From contig JAPLMA010000100.1 of assembly GCA_026387255.1 (NCBI GenBank), positions 1 to 9,862 of the forward strand: DNA of 9,862 nt, written 5' to 3'. The translations under genes were made by a program, and so were the position numbers. Shown here one piece after another: positions 7,096-9,862 of the stretch (within the stretch, counting starts at the first letter, position 1; the number at the start of each line of letters is the position of its first letter). The notes beneath the pieces are model-generated. The model searched no databases and was not told the DNA's origin. It saw only the letters and a program-made list of their open reading frames with translations. This stretch comes from Candidatus Omnitrophota bacterium. Lineage in GTDB: Bacteria; Omnitrophota; Gorgyraeia; Gygaellales; Profunditerraquicolaceae.

Positions 7096-7131
7096 AAACA
7101 GTTTCGGGGTTAAGAAGGAGCGAAACTGTTT
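7096..7131 (+). terminator. Probable terminator after the helicase gene
   Basis: An 11-bp perfect stem, AAACAGTTTCG (7096-7106) with CGAAACTGTTT (7121-7131), encloses a 14-nt loop and is followed by the T-rich stretch ATTTTGTCTT. The tail is broken, so efficiency is uncertain. Part of the 5' arm can pair alternatively with TGACCCC at 7071-7077. Confidence 0.55.
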
Positions 7132-7139
7132 ATTTTGTC

Positions 7140-7168
7140 TTGAGATAGGGAAAAAATTGTGTTAAAAT
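7140..7168 (+). promoter_or_regulatory. Promoter for the one-carbon/Fe-S gene set, probably giving leaderless mRNA
   Basis: TTGAGA (7140-7145), a 17-bp spacer and TAAAAT (7163-7168), with TGT directly before the -10 box (extended -10). The box ends 7 nt before the ATG at 7176, so transcription should start at or within a base or two of that codon. No Shine-Dalgarno lies between. The position, just after the stem-loop at 7096-7131, marks the start of a new transcription unit. Confidence 0.6.
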
Positions 7169-7175
7169 TTTTAAT

Positions 7176-7829
7176 ATGATTATTAGCCAGCAAAAACCTC
7201 TAAAGGATTTATTACGCAGTCTTAAAGAGTATAATAAAATATTTTTAGTGGGTTGTGGTGAGTGTGCAACCGCTTGTAAGAGCGGTGGCCAGCCAGAGAT
7301 TGAAAAAATGCAGCGCCAGCTGGAGGCGGCGGGTAAAGTTATTACCGGCGCATGTATTCCGTCTGCGCCTTGCGTAGCGGCGAAGCTTAAAACGGAGTTA
7401 GCTAAAAATATAAAAGTTTTAGTTCAATCAGAGGCAGTTTTGATTTTAGCCTGTGGTTTAGGGGTCCAGTCATTTAAAGATAATGACCGCCTGGATTTAG
7501 CAGTCTTGCCTGCTTGCGATACCTTGTTTGGCGCGGTGATGGACGCGCAAGGTAATTTTTTTGAAAAGTGCTCGATGTGCGCAGAGTGTATTTTGGATTC
7601 TACCGCGGGGATCTGTCCGATAACACTTTGTCCTAAAAGCCTGCTTAATGGCCCTTGCGGCGGAGTAAACCAAGGCAAATGCGAGGTAGACGATCAGAAG
7701 GATTGCGCTTGGGTCTTAATCTATAGGGAATTAGATAAAAAGAAAAAATTAGCACTATTAAAAGAAATTCGTAAGCCTAAAGATTTTAAGAAATCAACCA
7801 GGCCGCATAAATTACTTTTAAACAAATAA
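7176..7829 (+). CDS. MetV-like protein (methylenetetrahydrofolate reductase C-terminal domain family)
   Basis: The 217-residue product resembles the cysteine-rich domain found at the C-terminus of some methylenetetrahydrofolate reductases and as the separate MetV subunit in acetogens, where it partners MetF in making 5-methyl-THF. Fifteen cysteines are visible: CGECATAC (27-34), C60 and C66, C93, C114, CSMCAEC (132-138), C147, C152, C161, C169 and C177. The phrases FLVGCGECATACKSGG near the N-terminus and CPKSLLNGPCGG (152-163) are characteristic of the family. The cysteine sets suggest Fe-S or zinc binding. The C-terminus is a basic tail (185-217). The start ATG at 7176 has no Shine-Dalgarno but sits at the predicted transcript start. 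The stop codon is separated by one base from the NifU-type gene, implying coupled expression. No MetF catalytic subunit is in the window. Family assignment is from recall, with no search run. Confidence 0.8.
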   Translation: MIISQQKPLKDLLRSLKEYNKIFLVGCGECATACKSGGQPEIEKMQRQLEAAGKVITGACIPSAPCVAAKLKTELAKNIKVLVQSEAVLILACGLGVQSFKDNDRLDLAVLPACDTLFGAVMDAQGNFFEKCSMCAECILDSTAGICPITLCPKSLLNGPCGGVNQGKCEVDDQKDCAWVLIYRELDKKKKLALLKEIRKPKDFKKSTRPHKLLLNK

Positions 7830-7830
7830 T

Positions 7831-8268
7831 ATGGCAGAACCGTTACCTTATAGCGAAAAAGTTATGGATCATTTTACCAATCCGCGTAATGTTGGCGAGA
7901 TCGCCGATGCCAGCGGTATCGGCACGGTGGGTAATCCTGTTTGTGGTGATGTCATGAAGATGTATTTACGCATAGAAAATGATATTATCGTCGATGTTAA
8001 ATTTAAGACTTTTGGTTGTGGCGCCGCAGTGGCTACCAGCTCCATGGTGACAGAGATGGTTAAGGGAAAAAGTATTACCGAGGCATTAACCATTACTAAC
8101 AAAGCAGTAGCGCAAGCATTGGGAGGGCTGCCCGCAATTAAGATGCATTGTTCGGTTTTAGCGGAAGAGGCTTTGCGTTCAGCGTTAAAAGATTATTATA
8201 AAAAACAAGGTTTGCCAATTCCGTTTGAAGATAAAGGGCATATTCATGAAGGTGAGACTTGTTTATAG
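7831..8268 (+). CDS. nifU: NifU/IscU-type iron-sulfur cluster assembly scaffold
   Basis: Scaffold on which Fe-S clusters are built from sulfur supplied by a cysteine desulfurase, before transfer to target proteins. The 145-residue product is a single U-type domain: GNPVCGD (34-40) gives ligand Cys38 and Asp40, FGCGAA (62-67) gives Cys63, and KMHCSVLAEEA (104-114) gives His106 and Cys107. Those are the expected three cysteines plus the conserved Asp and His. No NifU middle ferredoxin-like or C-terminal domain is present, and I see no SufU-type insertion. The short C-terminal tail ends in ETCL with an extra Cys144. The ATG is one base after the upstream stop and has no Shine-Dalgarno, so translation probably depends on coupling. 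Its neighbour, a 15-cysteine protein, is a plausible client. No iscS or nifS is visible in the window. Names iscU and nifU are both used for this type. Confidence 0.94.
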   Translation: MAEPLPYSEKVMDHFTNPRNVGEIADASGIGTVGNPVCGDVMKMYLRIENDIIVDVKFKTFGCGAAVATSSMVTEMVKGKSITEALTITNKAVAQALGGLPAIKMHCSVLAEEALRSALKDYYKKQGLPIPFEDKGHIHEGETCL

Positions 8269-8276
8269 GGTGAGTT

Positions 8277-8879
8277 ATGTTGACCCCGTTACAAATAAAT
8301 AAGATGACTTATACTAATTCAAAATTTGTAACGGGGTTGACAAAAGCTCAAATACGGAGTAAAATTCTCTTAAGATTAAAAACACAGAAGGAGGAAGACC
8401 GAAACCGAAAAAGTAAGCTGATTACAGGCAAACTTTTAAGGAATACGGTTTTTAAAAAGGCTAAGATAGTGATGTTTTACATTGCTTTTGGCGGTGAAGT
8501 AAATACTGAAGAAATGATTAGGGAAGCTAAAAAAATAGGCAAGCTTATATGCGTGCCAGTTTGCAGAAAAGATAAAGAAACTATGCAGCCAGCCATATTA
8601 GAAGATCATGCTAAATTAAAAAAAGGCCCTTATGGTGTTTTAGAACCTGTTGCGCTTGCTCGGGTTAAACCAGAGGAGCTGGATCTTGTGATTGTTCCCG
8701 GCCTCGCTTTTGATAAAAAGGGTAATCGTTTGGGCCGCGGTAAAGGTTGCTATGATCGTTTCTTATGTACGCTTTCTGAGAAAACACCTTCCATAGGTTT
8801 GGCTTTTGATTTCCAAATCTTATCTTTAGTTCCTACCACTGTCGATGATGTAAGCGTCAAAAAAGTTATCTTTTCCTAG
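8277..8879 (+). CDS. ygfA: 5-formyltetrahydrofolate cyclo-ligase (5,10-methenyl-THF synthetase)
   Basis: Converts 5-formyl-THF plus ATP to 5,10-methenyl-THF, returning stored folate to one-carbon metabolism in the cytoplasm. The 200-residue product shows the family landmarks: TKAQIRSKI (22-30) with the nucleotide-contacting Lys/Arg, FYIAFGGEVNTEEMI (67-81), KKGPYGVLEP (115-124), and the signature PGLAFDKKGNRLGRGKGCYD (141-160) followed by RFL. The C-terminus (DDVSVKKVIFS) stops close to where the family usually ends. Most family members begin just before the KxxxR helix, so the first 20 or so residues here are an extension; they are encoded by a 14-bp inverted repeat. The ATG at 8277 has GGTGAG at 8270-8274, well placed, and lies 8 nt after the nifU stop; ATG 8304 or TTG 8337 are alternatives. 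The MetV-like neighbour shares the folate theme. Confidence 0.93.
   Translation: MLTPLQINKMTYTNSKFVTGLTKAQIRSKILLRLKTQKEEDRNRKSKLITGKLLRNTVFKKAKIVMFYIAFGGEVNTEEMIREAKKIGKLICVPVCRKDKETMQPAILEDHAKLKKGPYGVLEPVALARVKPEELDLVIVPGLAFDKKGNRLGRGKGCYDRFLCTLSEKTPSIGLAFDFQILSLVPTTVDDVSVKKVIFS
8283..8337 (+). repeat. 14-bp perfect inverted repeat in the 5' end of the 5-FCL gene
   Basis: ACCCCGTTACAAAT (8283-8296) is the exact reverse complement of ATTTGTAACGGGGT (8324-8337), around a 27-nt AT-rich spacer. Two further wobble pairs are possible outside. The spacer contains a smaller ATAAG/CTTAT hairpin around an in-frame ATG (8304). It covers codons 3-21 of the annotated gene, just before the conserved protein begins. 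It could be an inserted palindromic repeat, a translation-controlling hairpin, or both. Confidence 0.75.
8337..8365 (+). promoter_or_regulatory. Promoter-like sequence within the 5-FCL gene
   Basis: TTGACA (8337-8342), a 17-bp spacer and TAAAAT (8360-8365) closely match the sigma70 consensus and directly abut the inverted repeat. It lies inside coding sequence, so it could be chance in an AT-rich gene or could drive rny downstream. Confidence 0.25.
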
Positions 8880-8921
8880 AACTCCTAAAAAACTTAAAAA
8901 CTAGAATAAATAAGGTCAAAA

Positions 8922-8927
8922 GGGAGG
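8922..8927 (+). promoter_or_regulatory. Strong ribosome binding site of rny
   Basis: GGGAGG lies 7 nt before the ATG at 8935 and is the best Shine-Dalgarno in the window. It confirms that the rny start is intact and shows that this genome does use canonical sites for some genes. Confidence 0.8.
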
Positions 8928-8934
8928 AAAAGAA

Positions 8935-9567
8935 ATGATTCTTAACATAGTCGTGCCCATATTTGTTGCCCTGGTTGCCGTATATTGCGGCTATTTCCTA
9001 AGAAAACATATTGCCGAGAAAAGAGTAAAAAGTGCCGAACTGCAAGCTGAGCATATCCTAGAGGCAGCTAAAAAAGATGTTTTGGATAAGCGCCGGGAAG
9101 CGGAGTTAGAAGCTAAAGATCTTTTGTTTCGTATGCGCCAGGATTTTGAGCGTGAAATTAAAGATCGCAAGTTAGAGATTGTTAATCTTGAAAAAAGATT
9201 AACTCAAAAAGATGAGAACATCGACCGCCGGATTGATCTGGTTGAGAGAAAAGAAAAAGAGATCGAGGTGCGTAATGATCATCTTAAGAAACAGGAGGAA
9301 TCTTTAAAATTAAAAGAAAACCAATTGCAGGCTTTAATTGCTGAAGAAAAAGAACGCTTACAGAAAATCTCTTCTTTATCCGTGGAGGAAGCAAGACAAA
9401 TTCTCCTGGGCCGCCTGAATGAAGAATTAAATAATGAAAAGGCGGTATTTATTAAGCGTCAAGAAGAAGAGGTGCGTAGTATCGCGGATAAGAAGGCCCG
9501 CGAAATTTTAAGTTTAGCTATACTTTGTCCGGATTTGATGCGGTGCGCCGAGAGATTGCCCGTTTGA
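8935..9567 (+). CDS. rny: Ribonuclease Y, N-terminal fragment (membrane anchor and coiled coil)
   Basis: RNase Y is a membrane-anchored endoribonuclease that starts mRNA decay. The fragment has the expected N-terminal transmembrane helix (about 2-21, ILNIVVPIFVALVAVYCGYF) and a long charged coiled coil (about 24-190) ending in the family phrase ADKKAREILSLAI (about 184-196). From residue 197 the frame is foreign (14 residues, LCPDLMRCAERLPV) and stops at 9567. In the family, LSLAI is followed by QR and then a KH domain with GRIIGREGRNI; none of this is in the DNA. Sequence that normally follows the KH domain appears instead from 9525 in another frame. By comparison with B. subtilis RNase Y, recalled from memory, about 56 codons are missing. 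A real deletion or an assembly error are both possible. The start is supported by GGGAGG at 8922-8927; the gap from the 5-FCL gene is 55 nt. Confidence 0.88.
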   Translation: MILNIVVPIFVALVAVYCGYFLRKHIAEKRVKSAELQAEHILEAAKKDVLDKRREAELEAKDLLFRMRQDFEREIKDRKLEIVNLEKRLTQKDENIDRRIDLVERKEKEIEVRNDHLKKQEESLKLKENQLQALIAEEKERLQKISSLSVEEARQILLGRLNEELNNEKAVFIKRQEEEVRSIADKKAREILSLAILCPDLMRCAERLPV

Positions 9568-9862
9568 GTTTAGAGAAGCTTATTTCTGATTGTAGAATTC
9601 ATCCCGGACGGATTGAAGAGATTGTGGAAAAGACTAAAAAAGAAATGGATGAAAAAATTCGTGAGGAAGGAGAGCGAGCTGCTTTTGAGGCCGGGGTTAA
9701 TGGTTTACACCCGGAGATAATCAAGCTTTTAGGCCGGCTTAAATATCGCACCAGCTATGGCCAGAATGCTTTGCAACATTCTAAAGAAGTTTCATTTCTA
9801 TTGGGAATTATGGCTTCAGAGTTAGGCTTGGATTTTAAGCTTGGCCGAAGAATTGGGCTCTT
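9525..9862 (+). pseudogene. rny: Ribonuclease Y, C-terminal part, frame-shifted and cut by the window end
   Basis: This frame reads LSGFDAVRREIARLSLEKLI, then RIHPGRIEEIVEK, GLHPEIIKLLGRLKYRTSYG and QNALQHSKEV. It is the classic RNase Y segment between the KH domain and the metal-binding HD domain, and runs open for 112 codons to the window edge. The His of LQHSKEV is the expected first metal ligand; the HD pair itself should fall just past the end. The family DGRIHP appears as DCRIHP. The piece overlaps the tail of the upstream frame by 43 nt and is shifted by -1 relative to it. No ribosome binding site or clear start codon is seen, so independent translation is doubtful and I treat it as the broken remainder of the same gene. 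Confidence 0.85.

Noticed and set aside
9518..9530. Programmed ribosomal frameshift in rny
   Set aside because: No canonical slippery heptamer is seen, and the KH-coding DNA itself is missing, so a shift would not restore a normal protein.
1..9862. CRISPR array, insertion sequence, prophage or tRNA gene
   Set aside because: I looked for regularly spaced repeats, transposase or phage proteins and tRNA-like cloverleaf signatures and saw none.

Overview
The window is a gene-dense, mid-to-low GC bacterial segment with every recognisable gene on the + strand. It carries standard housekeeping genes and one clear 6S RNA. There is no sign of phage, insertion sequence or CRISPR. The mix of PheT, a 6S RNA next to rarA, a MetV-like methylenetetrahydrofolate reductase C-terminal protein, a NifU/IscU scaffold, and a membrane-anchored RNase Y fits an anaerobic bacterium. 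My guess is a candidate phylum such as Omnitrophota, or a deltaproteobacterium-like lineage. That is inference from gene content and the look of the 6S RNA, and no taxonomic search was possible.

Layout: 1-1770 is the 3' three quarters of pheT, cut by the window start. 1771-2123 holds no protein gene. It contains a possible promoter, two abutting stem-loops, a 6S RNA of about 165 nt ending in a T-run, and a four-arm GGCGG/CCGCC palindrome that can fold in two exclusive ways. 2124-4955 is a close-packed trio: rarA, an unrecognised membrane-anchored coiled-coil protein, and a cyclophilin-type peptidyl-prolyl isomerase with a possible second start behind its signal sequence. A strong stem-loop separates this trio from a UvrD/PcrA-type helicase at 5042-7069. 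A second stem-loop and a good promoter-like sequence lead into 7176-8879: a MetV-like cysteine-rich protein, a NifU-type Fe-S scaffold and 5-formyltetrahydrofolate cyclo-ligase, nearly without gaps. The window ends in rny (RNase Y).

How the genes relate: the 7176-8879 set links folate one-carbon metabolism with Fe-S assembly. MetV-type proteins are cysteine-rich partners of methylenetetrahydrofolate reductase, NifU builds Fe-S clusters, and 5-FCL returns 5-formyl-THF to the folate pool. No metF, cysteine desulfurase or other pathway gene is visible here. The 6S RNA, rarA, helicase and RNase Y belong to transcription control, replication and repair, and RNA decay.

The strongest anomaly is in rny. 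The reading frame runs normally through the membrane anchor and coiled coil. It then jumps directly to sequence that normally follows the KH domain, in a different frame. About 166 bp encoding the whole KH domain appears to be missing, so this is either a real disabling deletion or an assembly error. Other points of note are probable leaderless starts, the dual-start cyclophilin, and a 14-bp perfect inverted repeat inside the first codons of the 5-FCL gene. I see no convincing evidence of an entirely new biological system.
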